Shown here one piece after another: positions 8,411 to 17,472 of a stretch of 64,000 nt of DNA. Below the pieces are notes generated by a model. The model saw nothing but the letters and a program-made list of their open reading frames with translations. It did no database searches and was not told the DNA's origin. Positions within the stretch are counted from its first letter, which is position 1. Every line of letters starts with the position of its first letter. The translations under genes and the position numbers were made by a program. Origin of the DNA: BRH-c25 sp012519325 (GTDB lineage Bacteria > Bacillota > Clostridia > Lutisporales > Lutisporaceae); NCBI GenBank assembly GCA_050950645.1, contig JBMNHZ010000010.1, positions 124,001 through 188,000 on the forward strand. Direction: 5' to 3'.

Positions 8411-11053
8411 CTACTTCTGACTGTATTCGCCCATTTTCTCCTTAATTATCGCCTGAGCGGCTGCAAGCCTTGCTATCGGCACTCTGAAAGGTGAACAGGA
8501 TACATAGTCAAGTCCAACATTGTGACAGAATTCAACGGATGCCGGATCTCCGCCATGCTCGCCGCAGATACCCAGCTTAATATCCGGTCTTGTCTTCCTG
8601 CCCAGCTCTACAGCCATTTTCACCAGTACCCCAACTCCATTCTGATCAAGGGTCTGGAATGGATCCTGATCGAATATGCCTTTTCTCATGTATTCATCTA
8701 TGAATTTGCCTGCATCATCCCTTGAGAAGCCATAGGTCATCTGTGTAAGGTCATTTGTCCCGAAGGAGAAGAATTCCGCTGTCTGTGCAATTTCATCAGC
8801 TGTCACAGCTCCTCTCGGCACCTCTATCATTGTACCGTACAGGTACTCAAGCTTAATGCCTGAATCGGCTATAACCTTATCGGCAGTCTGCCTTACGACC
8901 TTCTCAATATACTTAAGCTCTTCCAGCTCGCCTACCAGAGGTATCATTATTTCAGGATGCACATCTATACCCTTATTTTTCTTAACCTCAATTGCAGCCT
9001 CAATTATTGCTCTTGTCTGCATTTCAGCCAATTCCGGATATGATACCGCAAGGCGGCAGCCCCTGTGCCCCAGCATCGGGTTAAACTCATGAAGAGCTTC
9101 AACTCTTGCTTTAAGCTTTTCAGGCTCAACGCCCATTGTTTTTGCCAGCTCTTGTATATCTTCATCTTCCTGAGGGAGGAACTCATGCAGCGGCGGATCA
9201 AGAAGCCTTATGGTAACAGGCCTGTCTTCCATTGCTTCAAAAATTCCGATAAAATCCTCCCTTTGCATTGGAAGAAGTTTAGCCAATGCAACCTTTCTTT
9301 GCTCTACTGTTTCGGATATGATCATTTCTCTTACCGCTGCTATTCTGTCTTCACTGAAGAACATATGCTCCGTGCGGCAGAGACCGATTCCTTCTGCTCC
9401 GAATTTCACAGCCTGGCGGGCATCCTTAGGCGTATCCGCGTTAGTTCTCACCTTTAGTCGTCTCACATCATCCGCCCAGGACATAAGGGTTGCAAAATGT
9501 CCTGACATTTCCGGCTCTTTTGTAGGAATAACCCCCTCATATACTTGACCGGTGCTGCCGTTCAAGGATATGAAGTCTCCCTCTTTATATACCTTGCCGT
9601 TTGCCGTAAACTGTTTCAACTCTTCGCTCACCTTTATACTTTCGCAGCCCGCTACACAGCATTTGCCCATTCCTCTTGCCACAACAGCGGCATGAGAAGT
9701 CATTCCGCCCCTTGCGGTCAGTATTCCCTGAGCCATTGCCATTCCCTCAATATCTTCAGGGGATGTTTCAAGCCTTACCAATATTGCTTTTTCACCATTT
9801 TTCGATGCCTCAACCGCATCAGCCGCTGTGAAGTATATCTTCCCTGAAGCAGCTCCCGGTGAAGCCGGAAGTCCCTTTGCAATTGACACTGCATTTTTGA
9901 GTGCTGCCGTATCAAAGTTGGGGTGCAGCAGCTGATCCAGCTGTACCGGTTCTACACGCAATACCGCCTCTTCCTTGGTTATCTTGCCTTCCTCAACAAG
10001 CTCAACGGCAATCCTGAGGGCTGCAGCAGCCGTCCTTTTCCCGTTTCTTGTCTGAAGCATGAAAAGCTTGCCCTTTTCTATGGTGAATTCTATATCCTGC
10101 ATATCTTTGTAATGATTCTCCAGAAGATTTGCCACGCTTATGAACTGGTCATAAACCTCCTGGTTTATTTCACTGAGCTTTTCAATGGACTGGGGTGTCC
10201 TTATCCCTGCAACAACATCTTCTCCCTGTGCATTCATAAGGAATTCCCCGAATATCTTCTTTTCTCCCGTTGCCGGATTTCTTGTAAAAGCAACACCTGT
10301 TCCGCAATCATTTCCCATATTTCCGAATACCATTGACTGTACGTTGACAGCCGTACCCAGGTTTCCGGGTATATTGTTCATGGATCTGTATATTATAGCC
10401 CTCTCGTTGTTCCATGATCTGAAAACCGCTGTAACTGCCAGCAGCAGCTGGTCCTTCGGGTTCTGAGGGAATTCTTCTCCCTTTTCCTCCTTGTAGATGC
10501 TCTTGAACTTCTCCACTACTTCCTTCAGGTCGGAAGCTGTGAGATCGGTATCAAATTTTGCACCCTTTTGCTCCTTTATTTCATCAAGTACTCTTTCGAA
10601 TTTTGACTTGGGGATCTCCATTACAACATCACTGAACATCTGGATGAACCTTCTGTAGCTGTCCATTGCAAATCTCTCGTTGTCCGTAGCATCCCTTACA
10701 GTCTTGACAACCTCATCATTCAAGCCGAGGTTAAGAATCGTATCCATCATTCCGGGCATGGAAAATTTCGCACCGGACCTTACCGAAACAAGCAGGGGGT
10801 TGCTTCCTCCGCCGAAAGTTTTTCCGGTTGTGTTCTCAAGCTCTTTAAGCTTTTCCAGTATCTCATCAATAAGCTCGCTCCAGAGCTTTTCCCCTTTGTT
10901 ATAATATTCGTTGCAAGCCTCCGTAGTTATGGTGAACCCTGGAGGTACCGGCAGCCCAATATTGGTCATTTCAGCCAAATTGGCACCTTTGCCTCCCAAG
11001 AGGTCTTTCATTGCAGCTTTGCCTTCCTTGAAATTGTAAACGTATTTTTTCAT
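8411..11053 (-). CDS. ppdK: Pyruvate, phosphate dikinase
   Basis: The 880-residue length is standard for the family. The N-terminal ATP-grasp part starts KYVYNFKEGKAAMKDLLGGKG. The central phosphohistidine domain has GGMTSHAAVVARGMGKCCVAGC with the catalytic His, and the C-terminal PEP/pyruvate-binding barrel includes GICGEHGGDP with the proposed catalytic Cys. It interconverts pyruvate, ATP and phosphate with PEP, AMP and pyrophosphate; in many clostridia it serves in glycolysis in the reverse or forward direction. Its start overlaps by four bases the gene for its own regulatory kinase/phosphorylase, and both follow a ccpN-like gene. Confidence 0.97.
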   Translation of the reverse strand: MKKYVYNFKEGKAAMKDLLGGKGANLAEMTNIGLPVPPGFTITTEACNEYYNKGEKLWSELIDEILEKLKELENTTGKTFGGGSNPLLVSVRSGAKFSMPGMMDTILNLGLNDEVVKTVRDATDNERFAMDSYRRFIQMFSDVVMEIPKSKFERVLDEIKEQKGAKFDTDLTASDLKEVVEKFKSIYKEEKGEEFPQNPKDQLLLAVTAVFRSWNNERAIIYRSMNNIPGNLGTAVNVQSMVFGNMGNDCGTGVAFTRNPATGEKKIFGEFLMNAQGEDVVAGIRTPQSIEKLSEINQEVYDQFISVANLLENHYKDMQDIEFTIEKGKLFMLQTRNGKRTAAAALRIAVELVEEGKITKEEAVLRVEPVQLDQLLHPNFDTAALKNAVSIAKGLPASPGAASGKIYFTAADAVEASKNGEKAILVRLETSPEDIEGMAMAQGILTARGGMTSHAAVVARGMGKCCVAGCESIKVSEELKQFTANGKVYKEGDFISLNGSTGQVYEGVIPTKEPEMSGHFATLMSWADDVRRLKVRTNADTPKDARQAVKFGAEGIGLCRTEHMFFSEDRIAAVREMIISETVEQRKVALAKLLPMQREDFIGIFEAMEDRPVTIRLLDPPLHEFLPQEDEDIQELAKTMGVEPEKLKARVEALHEFNPMLGHRGCRLAVSYPELAEMQTRAIIEAAIEVKKNKGIDVHPEIMIPLVGELEELKYIEKVVRQTADKVIADSGIKLEYLYGTMIEVPRGAVTADEIAQTAEFFSFGTNDLTQMTYGFSRDDAGKFIDEYMRKGIFDQDPFQTLDQNGVGVLVKMAVELGRKTRPDIKLGICGEHGGDPASVEFCHNVGLDYVSCSPFRVPIARLAAAQAIIKEKMGEYSQK

Positions 11054-11868
11054 TCTTCGTTTGCCTCCTTTAATATTTGAAGTATTATATTTGCCGTTTC
11101 CTCAATTGCTTTATCGGTTACATCAACTATCCTGCATCCGATTTTACTCATTATTTCCTCAGCATATTTTTGCTCATATGCTATTCTTTCCTTGCTGGCA
11201 TAATTTGCCTGTCCGCTTAGGCCATGAGTTTTCAGCCTTTCCAGTCGTATTGAGTTCAGTTGATCCGGGCTTATTACCAAGCCAATTATTTTCTTAGGAG
11301 ATATTTCAAAAAGCTCCTTCGGCGGCTTCACCTCCGGCATCAGAGGAATATTTGCAACTTTTAAATTCTTGGTTGCAAGAAACATTCCCAAAGGAGTCTT
11401 TGATGTCCTGGATATTCCCAGCAACACCAGATCCGCCTTCTTTATACCCCTCGGATCCTTGCAGTCGTCATATTTTACCGAGAATTCCATAGCCTCTATC
11501 TTTCTGAAGTATTCGTCATCAAGCTTTCTCAATGCACCCGGGATGTCAGTTGGATGCTGGCCTGTGACTTTAGCAATAGCCTCTACAGCAGGCCCCATTA
11601 TGTCAACACAAGCTATATTATGCAAGGCTGCCTGTTTCGTAAGATATTCTCTTAGTTCAGGCACAACAAGGGTAAACATAATTATACTGTCCAGGTCTTT
11701 GGCCTCGCTGATAACTTCCTGTATGCTCTCTATTTCGGTAACATACGGTATCCATCTGATTCTGATTTCACATTCGGGATACTGAGCTGATGCGGCTCTT
11801 GCCACTTGCTCAGCAGTTTCACCTATTGAATCCGATATCACAAATATTACTGCCCTGTTTTTATTCAT
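11050..11868 (-). CDS. PPDK/PEP synthase regulatory protein (bifunctional Ser/Thr kinase and phosphorylase, DUF299)
   Basis: The 272-residue protein belongs to the PSRP/DUF299 family: N-terminal IFVISDSIGETAEQVARA and the nucleotide-binding LVLLGISRTSKTPLGMFLATK. Family members inactivate PPDK by ADP-dependent phosphorylation of a threonine near the catalytic histidine and reactivate it by phosphate-dependent dephosphorylation. The target ppdK is the next gene, with ATGA overlap. The upstream gene is a CcpN-like repressor that also overlaps it, the same arrangement as yqzB(ccpN)-yqfL in Bacillus subtilis. Confidence 0.94.
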   Translation of the reverse strand: MNKNRAVIFVISDSIGETAEQVARAASAQYPECEIRIRWIPYVTEIESIQEVISEAKDLDSIIMFTLVVPELREYLTKQAALHNIACVDIMGPAVEAIAKVTGQHPTDIPGALRKLDDEYFRKIEAMEFSVKYDDCKDPRGIKKADLVLLGISRTSKTPLGMFLATKNLKVANIPLMPEVKPPKELFEISPKKIIGLVISPDQLNSIRLERLKTHGLSGQANYASKERIAYEQKYAEEIMSKIGCRIVDVTDKAIEETANIILQILKEANEE

Positions 11869-12524
11869 AATATCCCCCTAACCTGTTGTTTGCACATATC
11901 GTACAGCAGTTTAGTCATATTGGTCTTTGACACCTTGCCTGTTACTTTGAATTGTTCTTTGCCGTCGCTGTCCCTAAACGGCTCTACTACCGGCATACTG
12001 TCTATTTCATGGGTAATTAGCTTGACAACTGCATCATATGCGCTGTCACTATCCAATATGTAAATTATATTAGGCATCCTTGTCATAATCATTCCAATCG
12101 GCATATTGTGCATATCATTGCCGCCTATTGCTATCTTGATGAAATCCTTTCTTGATACTACTCCGGAAAGCGCCCCTTTACTTTGTACGAATATTGTACC
12201 GGTATCCCTCAAAAAAAGCATAACAATAGAATCATATACTGTTGCTGATTCATCCATAACCACAGCACTTGACTTAATTTCCGAAACCTTTACGCTTTTT
12301 ATCAAATCATGGCCTATAGCATTCATAACCTTGCCGGAGTAAAAATAACCAACCTTAGGCCTTGCCTCAAGCATATCGGACATTGTAAGTATTGTAAGAT
12401 CAGGCCTCAATGCTGCCCTTGTCATGTTAAGCTTTGCTGCCAGCTGCTCACTTGTAATGGGTTGATGTTTTTTTACCAGTTCAATTATTTGCTTCTGCCT
12501 GCTTGTAAATTCTATCGCTATCAC
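11865..12524 (-). CDS. ccpN: CcpN-like helix-turn-helix/CBS transcriptional repressor
   Basis: About 219 residues with an N-terminal winged helix-turn-helix (FTSRQKQIIELVKKHQPITSEQLAAKLNMT...) and two CBS domains (from about residue 70: VMDESATVYDSIVMLFLRDTG... and MTRMPNIIYILDSDSAYDAVVKL). Bacillus CcpN represses gluconeogenic genes and is controlled by nucleotides bound to CBS domains. I chose the GTG at 12524 because the extension to the ATG at 12590 lacks a ribosome binding site and is not family-like; an AAGG box precedes the GTG closely. The gene is cotranscribed with the PPDK regulator and ppdK, suggesting control of pyruvate-PEP interconversion at expression and activity levels. Confidence 0.88.
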   Translation of the reverse strand: MIAIEFTSRQKQIIELVKKHQPITSEQLAAKLNMTRAALRPDLTILTMSDMLEARPKVGYFYSGKVMNAIGHDLIKSVKVSEIKSSAVVMDESATVYDSIVMLFLRDTGTIFVQSKGALSGVVSRKDFIKIAIGGNDMHNMPIGMIMTRMPNIIYILDSDSAYDAVVKLITHEIDSMPVVEPFRDSDGKEQFKVTGKVSKTNMTKLLYDMCKQQVRGIL

Positions 12525-12536
12525 CTGCCTTAAAGC

Positions 12537-12584
12537 ATTTGGTGAATAAAGCAAAAGTATCAAAGAATACTTTGTACACCAAAT
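12537..12584. promoter_or_regulatory. Nested inverted repeats upstream of ccpN (candidate operator)
   Basis: Two inverted repeats are nested: outer arms ATTTGGTG (12537-12544) and CACCAAAT (12577-12584), inner arms AAAGTAT (12554-12560) and ATACTTT (12567-12573) with a 6-base spacer. They lie 13-60 bases before the chosen ccpN start codon. The location suggests an autoregulatory site, but this is inference. Confidence 0.45.
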
Positions 12585-12835
12585 ATGCATATTACGCTAA
12601 ATGAACTTTGAAAAATTTCTCTAAGATGTAAAATGTTTCTTTGAAAACCTTATTAATACTGTGTTCTTTATAAATACTAACATAAAGTATCTGTTTGAAC
12701 AATAACAATTTAGCATGTATTTATTATTAGATATTGCAGCATAAATATTGCATAGCCCATACACAAGTGCATGAATGACAAAAAACACTGAAGTTCTGTT
12801 GTTTAAATATCAATATAGGTCTAATTCTTCAGGGA
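12585..12835. other. Intergenic stretch without recognisable gene
   Basis: AT-rich spacer between the ccpN promoter region and the end of mgtC. I see no coding potential, no RNA gene and no strong hairpin with a T-run. Confidence 0.6.
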
Positions 12836-13498
12836 TTATACTTCTTCTACCGAATACACACCTTCAACCTTGCAAATACTTGCCATGACCTCCTGCTTAT
12901 CTGCAATTCGTGATAGCTTTATTGTTAAGCAAATACTATATATTTCCTCACCATGTTTTCTGAATTCTATATTCTTAATACTTGCATTCATGGAACCTAG
13001 TATTTGTCCAATATTACCTATTAGCCCCGGTCTATCCTCCATTCTTATTTCCACATTAAGATAAAGGCTTTTTGATGCTACATACCTCTCTAAACCTTTT
13101 AAAGCTCTTAAAGTAGTATAGGCAAGCAGTGCGGCAAGTATCCCAGGCACATATGAACCATTACCTATAGCAAGACCAATACAAGCTACTACCCATAAGC
13201 CGGCTGCTGTTGTCAAGCCTTTTATACTTGCGCCCTCATGAATGATGGTACCGGCTCCGAGAAAACCTATTCCGCTTATAACCTGAGCCCCCAACCTGGC
13301 AGGGTCAATATTTGTTATACCACCATATACTGCAAAAATATCCAGAGCCAGGATCTGTATAAGAGCAGCCCCAAGGCATACCAACATATTTGTTCTGAGT
13401 CCGGCAGGCCTGTTCTTATACTCTCTTTCAAAACCTATTAAAGCTCCCAGCAAAGCTGCGAATACAAGCTTTAAAAGTACAGTTAAGTAATAATTCAC
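12836..13498 (-). CDS. MgtC/SapB family inner-membrane protein
   Basis: The 220-residue protein starts LLKLVFAALLGALIGFEREYKNRPAGLRTNMLVCLGAAL, the conserved MgtC core. It has about four to five membrane helices to residue ~140, then a C-terminal ACT-like cytosolic domain (EDRPGLIGNIGQILGSMNASIKNIEF). Family members are linked to magnesium limitation and, in some bacteria, to control of F1Fo ATPase or virulence, but function varies. It stands alone between ccpN and glyS; the sequence gives no regulatory clue such as an M-box. Confidence 0.9.
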   Translation of the reverse strand: MNYYLTVLLKLVFAALLGALIGFEREYKNRPAGLRTNMLVCLGAALIQILALDIFAVYGGITNIDPARLGAQVISGIGFLGAGTIIHEGASIKGLTTAAGLWVVACIGLAIGNGSYVPGILAALLAYTTLRALKGLERYVASKSLYLNVEIRMEDRPGLIGNIGQILGSMNASIKNIEFRKHGEEIYSICLTIKLSRIADKQEVMASICKVEGVYSVEEV

Positions 13499-13665
13499 AT
13501 AACCACCCTCTTACACTAATTTTTAGCTTGACCATTTAGAGCAAGGCAATCTTTTCTATTCAAAAAATCGGTCTTTCAGATTCCTCAATTAACGAAAAAG
13601 CCCTTCATGATATTCCTCAATAATATATTGGACAAGCAAATCTCATATTACAAAGCCTACTGCGA

Positions 13666-15756
13666 TTAACTGATCTTATTCACTACTACGACACTCAAAT
13701 CTGCTATTTTGATCATCATGTTTTCTATGCTTTTTAAAAGCCCCAGCCTGTTGTTCCTGATGCCCTCATCCTCAACCATTACCATTATGCTGTCGAAGAA
13801 GTCGTCTATAGGTTTTTTAAGTGTAATCATAAGCTTAAGAGCCTTTTCATACTCCCTGTTGTTCACACAGTCCTCAAATTCGGCATTTACTTTACCAAAG
13901 GCATGCAATAGCTCAAGCTCAGCTTTTTCGGTAAAAAGCGACTCGTTGATTTCCGGACTCTTGGCTTTAGATGCCAGGTTAGATACTCGATTGAAGGAGC
14001 TCAGTATGCTCAGGAACTCATCCCTGTTTTTCCATTTTGAAAGCTCCCGGATTTTCAAATATGAATCATATATATCATCAAAACCGGCATTTATTACAGC
14101 GTCAATAATATCATACTCAAAGCCCCTGTCTATCATTACATTTTTGAACCTTTGCCTGAAAAATTCAATTATGTCCCTTTTTATAGACCTTTCATCCCCC
14201 TTCAATATTCCTTTTAATGCAAAAGGCTTAAGAGAAGTCTCTATTAAATCGGATAACCCAAGAAAAACGCTATTGTCAAGTATTATAGCAGTAACTCCTA
14301 TTGCCTGCCTTCTTAAGGCATACGGATCCTGAGAGCCTGTCGGTTGAATCCCTATTGCAAAGCATCCGCATATGGTGTCCATTTTATCTGAAATGCTCAG
14401 AATTGAACCAATAAGCGTTTCAGGAGTACAATCCCCTGCAAACCTTGGCAGGTAATGCTCAAATATGGCTTCCGCCACTTCTTTATCCTCTCCTTGCAGC
14501 AGTGCATACTCCTTTCCCATTATTCCCTGAAGCTCATCGAATTCCTTAACCATATTTGTTACCAGATCTGCTTTACATAAATGCGCTGCTCTCAACAGGT
14601 TCTTTTTCCCATCCTCGCTTAATCCTGAAACCACAGCCAGATACTCAGCTGTGGCAGCAATTCTCTGAGTTTTATCATATATTGTTCCTAAGGTTTCCTG
14701 GAACACTGCATTTTTTAGCTTCTCCACGCAATTATCCAGGGATTCCTTCCTATCCTCCCTGTAAAAAAAGTCCGCATCAGCCAGCCTCGCTTTAAGAACC
14801 TTTTCATTCCCTTCCTTAACGGTTTCAAGAAAACGGCTGTCGCCATTTCTTACAGTTATAAAGTGATTCATAAGCTTTCCGCTCTTGTCAACCACAGGGA
14901 AATATCTCTGATGTTCCTTCATGGGAGTAATTACTACCTCCTTAGGAAGCCTGAGGTATTCAGCTTCAAAGCCGCCTATCAAAGCGGTCGGATACTCTAC
15001 AAGATATACAATCTCCTCCAGCAGGTCTTCGTCCATCAATACTTCTCCGCCTATTTCCCTGGCCAGCTCCTCGCACTGCCTGCGGATGAGAGATCTCCTT
15101 TCTTCCTGGTCTGCTATGACAAAGCCTGCCCTCAGCTTATCAAAATACTCAGAAGCGTTTTTTATCTCAATGTTGCCCTGGGATAGCACCCTGTGCCCTT
15201 TAGTATATCTGCTGCACTGTATTCCATCCTTGTCAAACTCTATCAGTTCGTCACCCAGGATTGGCACCAGCCACCTGACAGGCCTTGCGAACCTGAAAGA
15301 CTTATTTCCCCATTTCATTGATTTAGGGAAGGATATGGAAGTAAGTATATCGGGAAGCAGTGTTTTCAATACTTCTTTAACAGGCTTCCCCCTTTCCTGC
15401 TTTTTGTAGTATACATATTCCACCCCAGAAAGCTCCTTTATGAAAACATCCCCTAACTCTGCCTTCTGGCCCTTTAAGAAGCCCAGCAGCGCCTTGCTCG
15501 GATTCCCGTTTTCATCATAGGCTGCTTTTACGGAAGGGCCCTTGACAAGCTCCTCCAAATCCGCTTGCTGTTCTGCAATACCTTTGATAAAAAGCACAAT
15601 TCTCCTGGGAGTACCATAGGTCTTTATATCCTCATATGCTATCCTGTTATTCTTCAGCATTGCTTCCGATATGTCCCTGACCTGCTTCAGAGTTGCAGGC
15701 ATATAATTGGCAGGAATTTCCTCCGCACCTATTTCAAATAGTAAATCTTTACTCAT
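13666..15756 (-). CDS. glyS: Glycyl-tRNA synthetase beta subunit
   Basis: The ~696-residue protein begins MSKDLLFEIGAEEIPANYMP, typical of GlyS, and contains the HD-like and C-terminal anticodon-binding regions of this family. With GlyQ it forms the alpha2beta2 glycyl-tRNA synthetase. The ATG at 15756 has GGAGG 8 bases ahead and overlaps the end of glyQ by 8 bases; an upstream in-frame start at 15777 would contain this box. Expression should depend on the T-box leader ahead of glyQ. Confidence 0.96.
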   Translation of the reverse strand: MSKDLLFEIGAEEIPANYMPATLKQVRDISEAMLKNNRIAYEDIKTYGTPRRIVLFIKGIAEQQADLEELVKGPSVKAAYDENGNPSKALLGFLKGQKAELGDVFIKELSGVEYVYYKKQERGKPVKEVLKTLLPDILTSISFPKSMKWGNKSFRFARPVRWLVPILGDELIEFDKDGIQCSRYTKGHRVLSQGNIEIKNASEYFDKLRAGFVIADQEERRSLIRRQCEELAREIGGEVLMDEDLLEEIVYLVEYPTALIGGFEAEYLRLPKEVVITPMKEHQRYFPVVDKSGKLMNHFITVRNGDSRFLETVKEGNEKVLKARLADADFFYREDRKESLDNCVEKLKNAVFQETLGTIYDKTQRIAATAEYLAVVSGLSEDGKKNLLRAAHLCKADLVTNMVKEFDELQGIMGKEYALLQGEDKEVAEAIFEHYLPRFAGDCTPETLIGSILSISDKMDTICGCFAIGIQPTGSQDPYALRRQAIGVTAIILDNSVFLGLSDLIETSLKPFALKGILKGDERSIKRDIIEFFRQRFKNVMIDRGFEYDIIDAVINAGFDDIYDSYLKIRELSKWKNRDEFLSILSSFNRVSNLASKAKSPEINESLFTEKAELELLHAFGKVNAEFEDCVNNREYEKALKLMITLKKPIDDFFDSIMVMVEDEGIRNNRLGLLKSIENMMIKIADLSVVVVNKIS

Positions 15757-16645
15757 TTTCTTCACCTCCGAATACAACCTTATTAAGCAGAGGATATCCC
15801 ATTTCCTCTCTCTGCTTCAGATAACCTTGAGCAACAAGCCTTGCAAGATTTCTGACTCTTCCTATGAAGCCGGTCCTTTCAGTAACACTTATAGCTTTTC
15901 TTGCATCAAGAATATTAAAAGTATGGGAGCATTTCAGAACGTAATCGTATGCCGGAAGTATGATGCCCTTATCCAGCAGCCTTTTTGCCTCTCTCTCATA
16001 TTGGTCAAAAAGTGTAAAAAGCAATCCGGTATCAGCTTCTTCAAAACTATACTTTGAATGTTCGAATTCCGCAGTCCTGAACACATCTCCATATTTTATC
16101 CCGGAAACCCATTCAATATCAAATACATTGTTTATTTCCTGTATATACATCGCTATCCTCTCCAAGCCATAGGTCAGTTCCGCAGACTCCAGCTGGCAGT
16201 CTATACTTCCTACCTGTTGGAAGTACGTATACTGGGTTATTTCCATTCCGTCCAGCCATACCTCCCATCCGAGTCCCCAGGCTCCAAGTGTGGGAGCCTC
16301 CCAGTTGTCTTCTACAAATCGTATATCGTGTCTGACAGGATCAATCCCTAATGCTTTCAGACTTCCAAGATACAAGTCCTGCACATTGTCCGGGGAGGGT
16401 TTCAATATTACCTGGAACTGATGATGCTGATACAGCCTGTTGGGATTCTCCCCGTACCTTGCATCTGCAGGCCTCCTTGAAGGTTCTACATAAGCAATTC
16501 TCCAGGGCTCAGGCCCCAAGGCTTTCAGAAAGGTATAAGGGCTCATTGTTCCGGCACCCTTTTCCACATCGTAAGGCTGTGCAATAATACAGTGCTGGTC
16601 AGCCCAATATTTTTGAAGCGCCAAAATAATTTCTTGAAATGTCAT
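15749..16645 (-). CDS. glyQ: Glycyl-tRNA synthetase alpha subunit
   Basis: 298 residues. The sequence MTFQEIILALQKYWADQHC...EKGAGTMSPYTFLKALGPEPW and the strongly conserved EPSRRPADARYGENPNRLYQHHQFQVILKP region are diagnostic of GlyQ, the catalytic class II subunit. It is first of the glyQS operon and is preceded by a T-box leader whose antiterminator bulge UGGA fits the UCCA end of tRNA-Gly. Confidence 0.97.
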   Translation of the reverse strand: MTFQEIILALQKYWADQHCIIAQPYDVEKGAGTMSPYTFLKALGPEPWRIAYVEPSRRPADARYGENPNRLYQHHQFQVILKPSPDNVQDLYLGSLKALGIDPVRHDIRFVEDNWEAPTLGAWGLGWEVWLDGMEITQYTYFQQVGSIDCQLESAELTYGLERIAMYIQEINNVFDIEWVSGIKYGDVFRTAEFEHSKYSFEEADTGLLFTLFDQYEREAKRLLDKGIILPAYDYVLKCSHTFNILDARKAISVTERTGFIGRVRNLARLVAQGYLKQREEMGYPLLNKVVFGGEENE

Positions 16646-16681
16646 TTTTCATCCCTCCATAATAGAATAGAAAATACAATA

Positions 16682-16718
16682 GAAAAACCCTTCATCCCTT
16701 GAGATAAGGGACGAAAGG
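16682..16718 (-). terminator. Conditional terminator of the glyQS T-box
   Basis: The stem CCTTTCGTCCCTT/AAGGGATGAAGGG has one mismatch and a 5-base loop. It is followed by a run of five T residues on the minus strand. It is mutually exclusive with the antiterminator that contains the T-box sequence. Confidence 0.92.
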
Positions 16719-16918
16719 TCTGCTTCCGCGGTTCCACCCTTTTTGACTTGAAAATCATTCAAGCCCTCTTTTTTAAGCTTATGCTCCAAAGTGCCTGTAA
16801 TCTCGCGCACTGCCGGCTCACACCATGTGCTTTTTATGAAACACCCCGGTTCTCTGAAAATGCACTTCCTGATTACTCCTCTTCTTCAACGCATTAGCAC
16901 CGTTAGTTTTCATACATC
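16683..16918 (-). ncRNA. T-box leader (glycine-specific) of glyQS
   Basis: The T-box sequence AGGGTGGAACCGCG is intact at 16727-16740 on the minus strand. It is preceded by an AGAGGAGTAA-type stem I element and a GAACCGGGG...GAGCCGGC distal stem. It is followed by a strong intrinsic terminator whose stem (16688-16700 with 16706-16718) ends in a T-run. The UGGA in the bulge would pair with the 3' UCCA of uncharged tRNA-Gly. Two glycine codons, GGC (16793-16795) and GGA (16785-16787), lie on the 3' side of stem I; I cannot decide by eye which is the specifier. Uncharged tRNA-Gly should induce glyQS. Confidence 0.95.
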
Positions 16919-16924
16919 AACACC

Positions 16925-16953
16925 AATTTAACAAATCACATATATTTTGTCAA
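16925..16953 (-). promoter_or_regulatory. Sigma-A promoter of glyQS
   Basis: On the minus strand TTGACA (16948-16953) and TAAATT (16925-16930) are separated by exactly 17 bases. The predicted start lies near 16918 at the 5' end of the T-box leader. The promoter is located just before the end of the upstream 161-residue gene. Confidence 0.8.
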
Positions 16954-16957
16954 TATG

Positions 16958-17443
16958 TTATTGTTTAAACGTGTTATTGGTATTCCCATTGACAGTTCCG
17001 ATAGTATCTTTCACCTTGTTTGCCAAATCATCTGCCGTATTTGTGATTGCTTCTGATACGTTAATAGTTTGCTTGTTCGGCCTTTCTACCTCTATTACGC
17101 ATTTTGAAAGCAGTGCAACTGCTGTTCCTATTGCCGTAAGCTGCGGTATCACAACTGCGCTTATTGCACCTGCAGTTACAGGAATATCGAGTATTACGCA
17201 GTCATCCTTCTTCACTCTTATCCTGTTTACATTGCCGGATCTGACTATCCCCTTCAGCTTTTCGACAGCCTCATTGCCTTTGACAGAAATAGTCTCCGTC
17301 CACCTTTTATCTCCCGCCTCTTCTATATTTATCAAGGCGTCCACCACATTGCCGTTTGCTGCTTCCAGAGCATCCTTTGCTTCCTTATAGGTTACACCTG
17401 TTCTATCCCTTATGATGTCAACCTTTTCCAGACTTATATCCAT
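16958..17443 (-). CDS. DUF4342-type protein with N-terminal UBA-like domain
   Basis: 161 residues. The first ~45 (VDIIRDRTGVTYKEAKDALEAANGNVVDALINIEE) form a UBA/TS-N-like three-helix domain as in NAC and EF-Ts. The central part (LKGIVRSGNVNRIRVKKDDCVILDIPVTAGAIS) is typical of DUF4342 proteins. The remainder is a hydrophobic-amphipathic stretch and a polar tail. Function is not established. It sits between recO and glyQ, where Bacillus has a small unrelated gene. The ATG at 17443 has AAAGGAG 8 bases ahead; a longer start lacks one. Confidence 0.78.
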   Translation of the reverse strand: MDISLEKVDIIRDRTGVTYKEAKDALEAANGNVVDALINIEEAGDKRWTETISVKGNEAVEKLKGIVRSGNVNRIRVKKDDCVILDIPVTAGAISAVVIPQLTAIGTAVALLSKCVIEVERPNKQTINVSEAITNTADDLANKVKDTIGTVNGNTNNTFKQ

Positions 17444-17472
17444 GGAACTTACTCCTTTCAAACTAAATAATA

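Noticed and set aside
12525..12590. 22-residue N-terminal extension of CcpN from the ATG at 12590
   Set aside because: No ribosome binding site; it covers the nested inverted repeats; the family starts near the GTG at 12524.
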